A program made the translations under genes and the position numbers. This document shows positions 45,872 to 57,329 of a stretch of 64,000 bases of DNA, piece after piece (within the stretch, counting starts at the first letter, position 1; every line of letters begins with the position of its first letter). Where the stretch lies: contig NC_073634.1 in NCBI RefSeq assembly GCF_029407905.1, positions 21,093,501 through 21,157,500 of the forward strand. The letters run 5' to 3'. The notes beneath the pieces were generated by a model that saw only the letters and a list, made by a program, of their open reading frames with translations, had not been told where the DNA came from and ran no database searches. Source of the stretch: Bubalus kerabau. Taxonomy: Eukaryota > Chordata > Mammalia > Artiodactyla > Bovidae.

Positions 45872-48800
45872 CTAAATTCCATATATATGCGTTAGTATAC
45901 TGTATTGGTGTTCTTCTTTCTGGCTTACTTCACTCTGTATAATAGGCTCCAGTTTCATCCACCTCATTAGAACTGATTCAAATGTATTCTTTTTAATGGC
46001 TGAGTAATACTCCATTGTGTATATGTAACACAGCTTTCTTATCCACTCATCTGCTGGTGGACATGGTTGCTTCCATGTCTTGGCTATTATAAACAGTGCT
46101 GCGATGAACATTGGGGTACATGTGTCTCTTTCAGTTCTGGTTTCCTCAGTGTATATGCCCAGCAGTGGGATTGCTGGGTCCTATGGCAGTTCTATTTCCA
46201 GTTTTTTAAGGAATCTCTACACTGTTCTCCATAGTCGCTGTTCTAGTTTGCCTTCCCACCAACAGTGTAAGAGGGTTCCCTTTTCTCCACACCCTCTCCA
46301 GCATTTATTGCTTGTAGACTTTTGGATCACAGCCATTCTGACTGGTGTGAAATGGTACCTCATTGTGGTTTTGATTTGCATTTCTCTGATAATGAATGGT
46401 GTTGAGCATCTTTTTCATGTGTTTGTTAGCCATCTGCATATCTTCTTTGGAGAAATGTATGTTTAGTTCTTTGGCCCATTTTCTGATTGGGTCGTTTATT
46501 TTTCTGGAATTGAGCTGCAAGAGTTGCTTGTATATTTTTGAGATTAATTCTTTGTCCATTTCTTCGTTTGTTATTATTTTCTCCCATTCTGAAGGCTGTC
46601 TTTTCACCTTGCTTGTAGTTTCCTTTGATGTGCAGAAGCTTTTAATTTTAATTAGGTCCCATTTGTTTATTTTTGCTTTTATTTCCAATATTCTGGAAGG
46701 TGGGTCATAGAGGATCCTGCTGTGATTTATGTCGGAGAGAGGTTTGCCTATGTTCTCCTCTAGGAGTTTTATAGTTTCTGGTCTTACGTTTAGATCTTTA
46801 ATCCATTTTGAGTTTATTTTTGTGTATGGTGTTAGAAAGTGTTCTAGTTTCATTCTTTTACAAGTGGTTGACCAGTTTTCCTGGCACCACTTGTTAAAGA
46901 GATTGTCTCTAATCCATTGTATATTCTTGCCTCCTTTGTCAAAGATAAAGTGTCCATAGGTGTGTGGATTTATCTCTGGGCTTTCTATTTTGTTCCATTG
47001 ATCTATATTTCTGTCTTTGTGCCAGTACCATACTGTCTTGATGACTGTGTCTTTGTAGTAGAGCCTGAAGTCAGGCAGGTTGATTCCTCCAGTTCCATTC
47101 TTCTTTCTCAACATTGCTTTGGTTATTCGAGGTTTTTTGTATTTCCATACAAATTGTGAAATTATTTGTTCTAGCTCTGTGAAAAACACCGTTGGTAGCT
47201 TGATAGGGATTGCATTGAATCTATAGAGTGCTTTGGGTAGTATACTCATTTTCACTATATTGATTCTTCTGATCCATGAACACGGTATATATCTCCATCT
47301 ATTAGTGTTCTCTTCAATTTGTTTCACCAGTGTTTTATAGTTTTCTATATATAGGTCTTTTGTTTCTTTAGGTAAATATATTCCTAAGTATTTTATTCTT
47401 TTTGTTGCAATGGTGAATGGAACTGTTTCCTTAACTTCTCTTTCTATTTTCTCATTATTAGTTTATAGGAATGCAAGGAATTTATGTGGGTTGATTTTAT
47501 ATCCTGCCACTTTACTATATTCATTGATTCATTCCAGTAATTTTCTGGTGGAGTCTTCAGGGTTTTCTATGTCATCTGCAGTGAGAGTTTTACTTCTTCT
47601 TTTCTGATTTGGAATCCTTTTATTTCTTTTTCTGCTCTGATTGCTGTGGCCAAAACTCCCAAAACTATGTTGAATAGTAGTGGTGAAAGTGGGCACCCTG
47701 TCTTGTTCCTGACTTTAGGGGAAATGCTTTCAATTTTTCACCATTGAGGATAATGTTTGCTGTGGGTTTGTCATGTGTAGCTTTTATTATGTTGAGGTAT
47801 GTTCCTTCTATTCCTGCTTTCTTGAGAGTTTTTATCATAAATAGATGCTGAATTTTGTCAAAGGCTTTCTCTGCATCTATTGAGATAATCATATGGCTTT
47901 TATTTTTCAATTTGTTAATGTGGTATATTACATTGATTGATTTGCGTATATTGAAGAATCCTTGCATCACTGGGATAAATCCCACTTGGTCATGATATAT
48001 GATCTTTTTAATGTGTTGTTGGATTCTGATTGCTAGAATTTTGTTAAGGATTTTTGCATCTCTGTTCATCAGTGATATTGGCCTGTAGTTTTCTTTTATG
48101 GTGGCATCTTTGTCAGGTTTTGGTATTAGGGTGATGGTGGCCTCATAGTATGAGTTTGGAAGTTAACCTTCCTCTGCAATTTTCTGGAAGAGTTTGAGTA
48201 GGATAGGTGTTAGCTCTTCTCTAAATTTTTAGTAGAATTCAGCTGTGAAGCCATCTGGACCTGAGCTTTTGTTTGCTGGAAGATTTTTGATAACAGTTTC
48301 AATTTCCATGCTTGTGATGGGTCTGTTAAGATTTTCTATTTCTTCCTGGTCCAGTTTTGGAAAGTTGTACTTCTCTAAGAATTTGTCCATTTCTTCCAAG
48401 TTGTCCATTTTATTGGCATATAATTGCTGATAGTATTCTCTTATGAGCCTTTGTATTTCTGTGTTGTCTGTTGTGATCTCTCCATTTTCATTTCTAATTT
48501 TATTGATTTTATTTTTCTCCCTTGTTTCTTGATGAGTCTGGCTAATGGCTTGTCAATTTTATTTATCTCTCAAAGAACCAGCTTTTGGCATTGTTGATAT
48601 TTGCTATGGTCTCTTTTGTTTCTTTTCCATTTATTTCTGCCCTATTTTTTAAGATTTCTTTCCTTCTACTAACCCTAAGGTTCTTCATTTCTTCCTTTTC
48701 TAGTTGCTTTAGGTGTAGAGTTAGGTTCTTTATTTGACTTTTTTCTTGTTTCTTGAGGTTGCCTGTATTGCTATGAACCTTCCCCTTAGCACTGCTTTTA

Positions 48801-49610
48801 CAGTGTCCCACAGGTTTTGGGTTGTTGTGTTTTCATTTTCTTTCATTTCTATGCATATTTTGATTTCTTTTTTTATTTCTTCTGTGATTTGTTGGTTAGT
48901 CAGCAGTGTCTTGTTCAGCTTCCATATGTTGGCATTTTTAATAGTTTTTCTCCTGTAATTGATATCTAGTCTTATTGCAATGTGATCAGAAAAGATGCTT
49001 GGAATGATTTCAATTTTTTTGAATTTACCAAGGCTAGATTTATGGCCCAGGATGTGATCTATCCTGGAGAAGGTTCCGTGTGCACTTGAGAAAAAGGTGA
49101 AATTCACTGTTTTGGGGTGAAATGTCCTATAGATAACAGTTAGTCTAACTGGTCTATTGTATCATTTAAAATTTGTGTTTCCTTGTTAATTTTCTGTTTG
49201 GTTGATCTATCCATAGGTGTGAGTGGGGTATTACAGTCTCCCACTATTATTGTGTTATTGTTAATTTCCCCTTTTATACTTGTTAGCATTTGTCTTAAAT
49301 ACTGTGGTGTTCCTATGTTGGGTGCATATATTTTTATAATTGTTATATCTTCTTCTTGGGTTGATCCTTTGATCATTATGTAGTGTCCTTCTTTGTCTCT
49401 TTTCACAGCCTTTGTCTTAAAGTCTATTTTATCTGATATAAATATTGCTACTCCTGCTTTCTTTAGGTCTCTATTTGTGTGGAATATCTTTTTCCAGCCC
49501 TTCACTTTCAGTCTGTATGTGTCCCTTATTTTGAGGTGGGTCTCTTGTAGACAACATATATAGGGGTCTTGTTTTTGTATCCATTCAGCCAGTCTTTGTC
49601 TTTTCGTTGG
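45872..49610 (-). pseudogene. L1 ORF2 pseudogene (endonuclease and reverse transcriptase)
   Basis: ORF2p nicks target DNA and reverse-transcribes L1 RNA. The endonuclease is readable at 49140-49610 (DPYICCLQETH, IYAPNIG, VGDCNTPLTPMDR) and 48730-49107 (IDHILGHKS, IFSDH). The reverse transcriptase palm is at 47665-48069 (MIISIDAEKAFDKIQ). The FADD catalytic box is destroyed near 47570-47590 by two small deletions around 'gcagatgacat'. A 340-residue frame (46305-47327) covers the thumb and C-terminal region, and 45872-46111 is the natural C-terminus ending GI. Many frameshifts separate these. Confidence 0.92.
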
Positions 49611-49611
49611 G

Positions 49612-52372
49612 TAGAGAAGAGAAGGGGGAGGGAGGAGATAGAGGCCACCTGGTAGAGAAAAAGGAGAGTCCAAAGGGGGAGAGAGCAGTCAAGCCAGGAA
49701 TCTGTCTCTCAAGTAAAACTGGATACTGAAGATTGGGTTCTTAAAGGTACAAAATTGATAACAAATACCAAAAATCAAAGATTAAAAATCTAGAGTAGAG
49801 GTTGGATTTTCAAAAATACAATTTTAAAGGAAAAAAAAGTCACAAAAATTATAAAATATGTATATATGCAGTTTGCTTTTTAAAAAATAGGGTCTCTCTC
49901 TCTCTCTCTCTCTTTTTCTTTTGCAAAGTAATAATAGGTTATAAAAATGGAAATTAAAGGAGTAATAGAGGACTTAAAATAAAAAAATTTTTAATTAAAA
50001 ACTGATGGTAAAAATATATCTAGGACTTTCTCTGGTGGTGGTGTGGGCAGTGTAGGGTCAGTTCATTTTCGGATAGTTCCTTGGTCCAGCTTATATTTCT
50101 CAAGATCTATAGGCCCCTTCCTATGTAGTTGGTACTAACTACAGGGTTTTAATCTATTTCATCTGTCACTTCCAAGGAGGTTCCCTCTGTTTTCGCTTCT
50201 TCTGTTTGCTGGTCTCTTCAGTGTCTAATTTCCGCCCTGACACAAGGGGGTGGTGGTGGACACTTTTTTAGGCTCACTTGTTCAGTTGTACTCTGGAGAG
50301 GGAGGGCCGCTGCATTCAAATAACACTGGCGTGTGCTCGCAGTGTATCAGCCACACTGGGTTTGCCCCCGCTCATGGCGTGTGTGCTTTCCCTGTCTACA
50401 CAGTTTAGGCTCTAGGTTGCTCTGCTGGGAACTGTCTGAGGCTGGCCCTGGGTTGTATGCACCTCCCAGGTCTAACCCGTTCAGGTTCAGGCACTCGGGT
50501 AGTCCTCAGAGGCGCAGACTCGGTTGGGCCTGCGTTTTGTGCCCTTCCCAGGTCCAAGCAGCTCAGGTGACCAGGTGTTTGGTGAGCACGGTCGCTGCGA
50601 CTTATCACCTCCCCCATCCCTGTTGCTCGGTTTTCTGGTGTACAACCTTCTCAGGCAGATGTTGACCGTCCAGAATCCCAAGAAGTCTTGGTTAGCAAAG
50701 AAGCCTGCTTGCAGTTTGGTAGATAATGCCTCTCTGGGGCCTCGATTGCCCCCTTCCAGCTCTGGATGCCCTTGCCTGCCTGTCAATGGAGGAGGATGGG
50801 CCGGTCTGCAGCAGGCTAGCTCTGCTCAGTCCTTTGTTCTGTGAGCAGACCTGGCAGTGTCTTAGGTTAGGGCTTTTCGCGAGATAGCTCTCCCAGTCTG
50901 GTTTGCTATCCCAAGTTAGTTCCCTCAGACTGCCCTTGGGGCATTCAGGCCCAGTCCTTACTCTAAGCAATGCAGCCCGTGCCTCCCTGCCCAGCCCCCA
51001 CTTGCTAGTGGTGGATGCAGGTGTCTGCGCTGCTTCTCCACCAGGGGAGTTACCACTGGGCAGGAAATCTGTGGGTTTAAAATATTTATTTATTTTTCCT
51101 CATGATGTACTCTGCATATAAGTTAACATCATGAGAAATGCTGGGCTGGAAGAAGCACAAGCTGGAATCAAGATTGCCAGGAGAAATATCAATAACCTCA
51201 GATATGCAGATGACACCACCCTTATGGCAGAAAGTGAAGAGGAACTAAAAAGCCTCTTGATGAAAGTGAAAGTGGAGAGTGAAAAAGTTGGTTTAAAGCT
51301 CAACATTCAGAAAACAAAGATCACGGCATCTGGTCCCATCACTTCATGGGAAATAGAAAGGGAAACAATGGAAACAGTGTCAGACTTTATTTTTGGGGGC
51401 TCCAAAATCCCTGCAGATGGTGACTGCAGCCATGATATTAAAAGATGCTTACTCCTTGGAAGAAAAGTTATGACCAACCTAGATACCATATTGAAAAGCA
51501 GAGACATTACTTTGCCAACAAAGGTCCATCTAGTCAAGGCTATGGTTTTTCCAGTGGTCATGTATGGATGTGAGAGCTGGACTGTGAAGAAAGCTGAGTG
51601 ATGAAGAATTGATGCTTTTGAACTGTGGTGTTGGAGAAGACTCTTGAGAGTTCCTTGGACTGCAAGGAGATCCAACCAGTCCATTCTGAAGGAGATCAGC
51701 CCTGGGATTTCTTTGGAAGGAATGATGCTGAAGCTGAAACTCCAGTACTTTGGCCACCTCATGCGAAGAGTTGACTCATTGGAAAAGACTCTGATGCTGG
51801 GAGGGATTGGGGGCAGAAGGAGAAGGGGATGACAGAGGATGAGATGGCTGGATGGCATCACTGACTCGATGGACGTGAGTCTGAGTAAACTCCAGGAGTT
51901 GGTGATGGACAGGGATGCCTGGCGTGCTGAGATTCATGGGGTCGCAAAGAGTCGGACACGACTGAGCAACTGAAATAAACTGAACTGAACTGACTGATGT
52001 TGTCCTCTGTGGTTCCAAGGCTCACCACAGACTTGGCAGTGAGAGCATTTCCTGGTGTTTGGAAACTTCTCTCTTTTTTAAGACTCCCTTCCCGGGACGG
52101 AGCTCCATCCCTACCTCTTTTGTCTCTCTTTTTATCTTTTATATTTTTTCCTACTTCCTTTTGAAGACAATGGGCTGCTTTTCTGGGTGTCTGATGTCCT
52201 CTGCCGGCATTCAGAAGTTGTTTTGTGGAATTTACTCAGCGTTCAAATGTTATTTTGATGAATTTGTGGGGGAGAAAGTGGTCTCCCCATCCTATTCCTC
52301 CGCCATCTTAGGATCGCTCCCCCCCCCCCAGAAGACTTTCCAGTGGGAAAAATGAGGGAGGATATTATATAG
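49612..52372 (-). promoter_or_regulatory. L1 5'UTR (internal promoter region), BovB-interrupted
   Basis: In active L1s this region carries the internal RNA polymerase II promoter. The stretch 50230-51060 is clearly richer in G+C than its surroundings. The order matches the shorter 5'UTR of the plus-strand L1 at 54445-56390. Confidence 0.75.
51098..51992 (+). mobile_element. BovB LINE inside the L1 5'UTR, with a tiny 5' inversion
   Basis: From 51127 the plus strand is BovB from the reverse transcriptase end (NINNLRYADDTTLMAESEEEL, frame 51131-51601) to the tail 'gaactgaactgaactg'. YADD is intact (51203-51214). A stop at 51600 ends the frame just before RIDAFELWCW. The first 28 bases (51099-51126, ctcatgatgtactctgcata onward) are BovB on the minus strand, the segment just upstream. 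They form a 9-bp inverted repeat, CTCATGATG against CATCATGAG. Confidence 0.92.
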
Positions 52373-53276
52373 TAGATAAAAGCAGTACATAAAAGCAAGT
52401 TAATGTCTGGGATCACAATAATTTTCATTAGAATTCTTATTTCTTCAGTTAATGACAGTGGGGTTTTGTGCAAGTAACAAAGCTTCTTTAGGTCTTAATA
52501 GACTCATTTTAAAATTGTAATAAAGAAAGTGTGTAGTTTATAAGTTGATATGATGATTGAACTGCCTAAATCATAGTGCTTGCATACAGTTTGATTACTA
52601 TTATTATTCGCTATTTTTTTTTCCTTACCTTGGCCTTGATGAGACAGAGTTATGGATGGCAGATAGAAAAGAGGTATTCCAGGAAGAGAAAAATAGTTTG
52701 GACTAGGATTTTGATTTGTAAATGAAAACATATTCAAGATAACCTCCTGAGAAGTCAATATTCAGGGAAGAAGGAAACAAAATATAAATGAATTAGGAAC
52801 TGTTGAATGATATGCTGAAGTTTGTTTTTTATTTTATTATAGTTATTTAAAAACTACTAACCTTAAAATGGTACATTTGAATTATGGGATAGAAAATATT
52901 TGTGTTTTTTGCTCTACTTTTATGTCTTGACCACATTTCTTGCCAGAAAATTGATAAATATTTTATGACATGCTGCTTTTAGCTGCACATTTGTTTTATC
53001 TTGTCTGTATATCTGGCTTCAGGAAAGGCATAATCTGTGTCCTTAATGCCAAGTCATAGATAAACTTCAACCCTGTTTACTGACCTGAAGCTAGAAATTG
53101 ACATTATGGGATCAATTATTAGCTATCTGAAGAAATATGAGTTTGGGATAAGCTAGACAATGGATTAAAAGATTTGAAAATATTGACTGGTCATTCCAGT
53201 TTTGAAAAGCAGAAAAAAATATCAGGATATATTTTTTAATTAGAGACCAAGGATTATTAAATGTAAAATACATGAG
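52373..53276. other. unassigned AT-rich DNA between the two L1s
   Basis: No gene is seen. With the following DNA transposon and SINEs it forms the 2.1-kb spacer of the inverted L1 pair. Confidence 0.4.
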
Positions 53277-53958
53277 CAGATCTTCCTCAACTTTTGATGG
53301 CGTTACATATCAACAAACTTATAAGTTGAAAATATAGTAAATTGGCATTGTGCCTAATGCACCTTAGTGAACATTATAGTTTAGCCTAGCCTACCTTAAA
53401 CATGCTCAGAATATTTACATTAGCCTACAGTTGGGCAAAATAATACATGGCCAACTTCATAGAAAAATTATTGAATATCATGTAATTTATTGACTACTGT
53501 AATGAAAGTGAAAAACAGAATGGCGGTTTGGGTACAGAATACTTGTAAGTGTGTGGGTTGTTTACCCCTGTAATCATACACCTGGCTGGGAGCTGAGGCT
53601 GCTGCCACTGGCCAGCATCATAAGAGAGTATCAGACAGCATAGCAATAGACTTCCCTGTTACCTCAGATGGTAAAGAATCAGCCTGCAATGCAGGAAACC
53701 TGGATTCGATTCCCTTAGTCAAGAAGATCCCCTGGAGAAGGAAACAGCAACCCACTCCAGTATTCTTGCCTGGAGAATTCCATGGACAGAGGAGCCTGGT
53801 GGGCTACAGTCCTCAGGGTGCAAAGAGTCAGACATGACTGAATGACTAACACATACACAGCCCAGAAAAAGATAAAAATCCAAAGTTTGGTTTCTGGTAA
53901 ATGGTTTTCACTTTTGCAACATCATAAAGTCAAAAAATTTTAAGTCAAGAGCTGTCTG
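53277..53958 (+). mobile_element. non-autonomous Tigger-like DNA transposon, interrupted
   Basis: The left part reads 'aacttataagttgaaaatat', 'agcctagcctaccttaaac' and 'cctacagttgggcaaaat'. The right part reads 'catcataaagtcaaaaaat'. This is the phrase order of a short mammalian DNA transposon of the Tigger/TcMar type. Terminal inverted similarity CAGATCTTCCTCAAC against CAGACAGCTCTTGAC supports the ends. A Bov-tA splits it. Family naming is tentative. Confidence 0.6.
53649..53861 (+). mobile_element. Bov-tA SINE
   Basis: Head 'cctcagatggtaaagaatca' with a B-box 'ggattcgattccc' and a single Bov-A unit, inside the DNA transposon. Confidence 0.92.
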
Positions 53959-53999
53959 TGTTTGTATATGTATAATAATATGTATGTATATATGTTGTT

Positions 54000-54200
54000 T
54001 AATTGCTAAGTCAAGTCCAATTCTTTGTGGTCCCATGGACTGTAGACCTCTAGGCTCCTCTGTTCATGGGATTCCCCAGGCAAGAATACTGGAGTGGGTT
54101 GCCATTTCCTTCTCTGGGGGATTTTCCTCACCGAGGGATCAAACCCTCATTTCCTGCATTGGCAGGAGGATTCTTTACCAGTGAGCCACCTGGGAAGCCC
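54000..54200 (-). mobile_element. Bov-tA SINE
   Basis: Minus-strand element ending 'gagccacctgggaagccc'. TA/TG-rich similar flanks (aatatgtat) on both sides probably include the target duplication. Confidence 0.9.
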
Positions 54201-54230
54201 AAGAATATGTATATGTATATGAATATGTAT

Positions 54231-54444
54231 TAGTTCAGTCCAGTCGCTCAGTCATGTTCAACTCTTTGGGGCCCCATGGACTGCAGCACGCCAGGTCTTC
54301 CTGTCCATCACCATTCCCAGAGCTTACTCAAACTCATGTGCACTGAGTCAGTGATGGCATCCAACCATCTCATTCTCTGTCATCCCCTCCTCCTCCTCCC
54401 TTCAATCTTCCCCAAAATCAGGGTCTTTTCAAATGAGTCAGTTT
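54231..54444 (-). mobile_element. BovB LINE, short 3' end
   Basis: The last 210 bp of BovB on the minus strand. It stops exactly at the L1 5' end that follows ('gagtcagtttt' then 'gagggggcag'). Confidence 0.88.
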
Positions 54445-54746
54445 TGAGGGGGCAGTCCTAAGATGGCAGAGGAATAGGATGGGGAAACCACTTTCTCCCC
54501 CAAAACTCATCAAAATAACATTTGAACGCTGAGTAAATTCCACAAAACAATGTCATCCGAAAATGAACTGATCCCACACTGCCCACAACACCGCCTGAGA
54601 AAGTCCTAGATATATTTTTAACCATCAGTCTTAATTTTTTTTTTTTTGTATTTTTAAGTCCTCTATTACTCCTTTAATTTTCATTTTCATAACCTATTAT
54701 TACTTAAAAAAAAAAGAGAGAGAGACCCTATTTTATAAAAGCAACC

Positions 54747-54784
<38 letters not shown>

Positions 54785-56394
54785 TTATAATTCTTGTGCC
54801 TTTTTTTCCCTTTAGTACTGTATTTTTGAAAATCTAACCTCTACTCTAGATTTTTAATCTTTGCTTTTTGGTATTTGCTATCAATTTTGTATCTTTAAGA
54901 ACCCAATCTTCAGTACCCATTTTTACTTGGGAGTGAGATTCCTGGCTTGACTGCTCTCTCCCTCTTTGGACTCTCCTTTTTCTCCACCAGATCGCCTCTA
55001 TCTCCTCCCTCCCCTTCTCCTCTCTACCCAATTCTGTGAATCTCCTTGTGTGTTCCAGACGGTGGAGAACACTTAGGGAACTGATTACTGGCTGGATCTG
55101 TCTCTCTCCTTTTGATTCCGCCTTTTATCCTCCTGGCCACCTCTGTCTCCTTCCTCCCTCTTCTCTTCTCTGTATAACTCCGTGAACATCTCTGAGCGGT
55201 CCAGACTGTGGAGAGCACATAGGGAAGTGATTACTGGCTAGCTTGCTCTCTTCTCTTTTGTTACCCTTTCTTCTCCTCCTGGTCACCTCTATCTCCCTCC
55301 TCCCTCTTCTCTTCTCCATGTAACTCTGTGAACCTCTCTGGGTGTCCCTCACTGTGGAGAAACTTTTCATCTTCAACCTAAATGTTTTACCAATGGTGCT
55401 GTGTAGATGGAGAAGTCTTGAGGCTACTGTAAAAATAAGACTGCAAACCAGAAGCAGGAGGCTTAAGTCCAAATCCTGAGAACACCAAAGAACTCCTGAC
55501 ACCAGGGAACATTAATTGACAAGAGCTCGTTAAACGTCTCCATACCTATATAGCATGTTCAAAAGCAGAGACATTACTTTGCCAACAAAGGTCCATCTAG
55601 TCAAGGCTATGGTTTTTCCTGTGGTCATGTATGGATTTGAGAGTTGGACTGTGAAGAAGGCTGAGCGCCAAAGAACTGATGCTTTTGAACTGTGGTGTTG
55701 GAGAAGACTCTTGAGAGTTCCTTGGCCTGCAAGGAGATCCAACCAGTCCATTCTGAAGGAGATCAGCCCTGGGATTTCTTTGGAAGGAATGATGCTGAAG
55801 CTGAAACTCCAGTACTTTGGCCACCTCATGTGAAGAGTTGACTCATTGGAAAAGACTCTGATGCTGGGAGGGATTGGGGGCAGGAGGAGAAGGGGACGAC
55901 AGAGGATGAGAAGGCTGGATGGCATCACTGACTCGATGGACGTGAGTCTCAGTGAACTCCGGGAGCTGGTGATGGACAGGGATGCCTGGCATGCTGCGAT
56001 TCATGGGGTCGCAAAGAGTGGGACACGACTGAGCGACTGATCTGATCTGATCTGATACCTACACTGAAACCAAGCACCATCCAAGGGCCAGCAAATTCCA
56101 GAGCAAGACATACCACGCAAATTCTCCAGCAACACAGCAACATAGCCCTGAGCTTCAATATACAGGCTGCCCAAAGTCACTCCAAACCCATTGACATCTC
56201 ATAACTCATTATTGGACATGTCAGTGCACTCCATAGAGAAGAAATCCAGGTCCACCCACCAGTACCCCAACATAGGAAACTTGACAAGCCACCCAGAAAA
56301 CGCCTACCTACAGAGAGGAAACTCTACAATAAAGAGAACTCCACAAACTGCCAGAATACACAAAGGCCATGCCAAACGCAGCAATATAAACAAG
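54445..56394 (+). promoter_or_regulatory. L1 5'UTR, internally deleted, BovB-interrupted
   Basis: This is the L1 promoter region, with tracts 'gagagagagaccctatttt' and repeated blocks at about 54955-55340 (a segment 'cctctatctcc.tcctccc' to 'gtgaa.ctc' occurs three times). It probably no longer drives transcription, given the deletion and insertion. Confidence 0.7.
55545..56055 (+). mobile_element. BovB LINE inside the L1 5'UTR
   Basis: The C-terminal BovB coding end (frames 55555-55833 and 55846-56040, FPVVMYGFESWT to GVAKSGTRLSD) closes with a (TCTGA)n tail at 56038-56055. Short duplications ATACCT lie at about 55543-55548 and 56055-56060. Confidence 0.92.
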
Positions 56395-57291
56395 ATGAAG
56401 AGACAGAGGAATTCCCAGAAGGTAAAGGAACAGGATAAATGCCTACCAAACCAAACAAAAGAGGAAGAGATAGGGAATCTACCTGATAAAGTATTCCAAA
56501 TAATGATAGTGAAAATGATTCAAAATCTTGAAAACAAAATGTAATCACAGATAAATAGCCTGGAGACAACGATTGAGAAGATGCAAGAAAGGTTTAACAA
56601 GGACCTAGAAGAAATTAAAAGGAGCCAATATATAATGAATAATGCAATATATGAGGTCAAAAACACTCTGGAGGGAACAAATAGTAGAATAATGGAGGCA
56701 GAAGAAAGGTAGAAATAAATTAATCAGAGAGGAGAAAAGAAAAACGAATTAAAAGACATGAGGACAATCTCAGAGACCTCTGGACAATGTTAAACACCCC
56801 AACATTCGAATCATAGGAGTCCCAGAAGAAGAAGACAAAAGGAAAGACCATGAGAAAATACTTAAGGAGATAATAGTTGAAAACTTCCCTAAAATGGGGA
56901 AGGAAATAATCATCCAAGTCCAAGAAACCCAGAGAATCCCAAACAGGATAAACCCAAGGTGAAACACCCCAAGACACATATTCATCAAATTAACATAATC
57001 AAACGCAAAGAAAAAATATTAAAAGCAGCAAGGGAAAAACAACAAATAACACACAAGGGGATTCCCATAAGGATAACAGCTGATCTTTCCATAGAAACTC
57101 TTCAGACCAGGAGGGAATGGCAGGACATACTTAAAGTGATGAAAGAAAATAACCTACAGCCCAGATTACTGTACCCAGCAAGGATCTCATTCAAATATAA
57201 AGGAGAAATCAAAACTTTACGGACAAGCAAAAACAGAGAATTCAGCACCACCAAACCAACTCTCCAACAAATGCTAAAGGATCTTGTCTAG
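56395..57291 (+). pseudogene. L1 ORF1 pseudogene
   Basis: ORF1p is the RNA-binding chaperone of L1 particles. The start MKRQRNSQKVKEQDKC at 56395 and the C-terminal domain (56959-57291, GIPIRITADLSIETLQTRR, then YPARISFKYKGEIK) are clear. A stop at 56542-56544 ends the N-terminal frame, a second stop lies near 56710, and frameshifts follow in the coiled-coil part. The length between ends is close to normal, so decay is by point changes and small indels. The frame upstream to 56191 is 5'UTR. Confidence 0.9.
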
Positions 57292-57329
57292 ACAGGTAAC
57301 ATAAAAAGGGAGTATAAACTCGAGCCCAA

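Larger units (their letters stand above)
45507..52372 (-). mobile_element. long L1 LINE, minus strand, with ORF1 deleted
   Basis: This bovine L1 runs from its 3'UTR at 45507 to its 5' end near 52330 ('gatcctaagatggcggagg' on the minus strand). It keeps 5'UTR of about 1.8 kb, interrupted by a BovB (51098-51992), most of ORF2 and the 3'UTR. ORF1 and the first codons of ORF2 are gone: at 49607-49611 the 5'UTR joins ORF2 directly. A (TC)n microsatellite lies at 49892-49911. The 5' end is followed by a C-run at 52318-52329 and then unrelated DNA. No clear target duplication is seen. Confidence 0.93.

Noticed and set aside
46305..47327. 340-residue open frame, the longest in the window
   Set aside because: It is the thumb and C-terminal region of L1 ORF2 in a broken element, ending in a frameshift.
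49140..49673. Chimeric frame (5'UTR joined to L1 endonuclease) as a new protein
   Set aside because: The frame opens at TTG with no ATG in the 5'UTR part and a stop just upstream. It lacks the rest of ORF2.
4914..54200. Repeated 20-40 bp blocks that might suggest a CRISPR array
   Set aside because: They are dispersed SINE copies without regular spacers, and the genome is mammalian.
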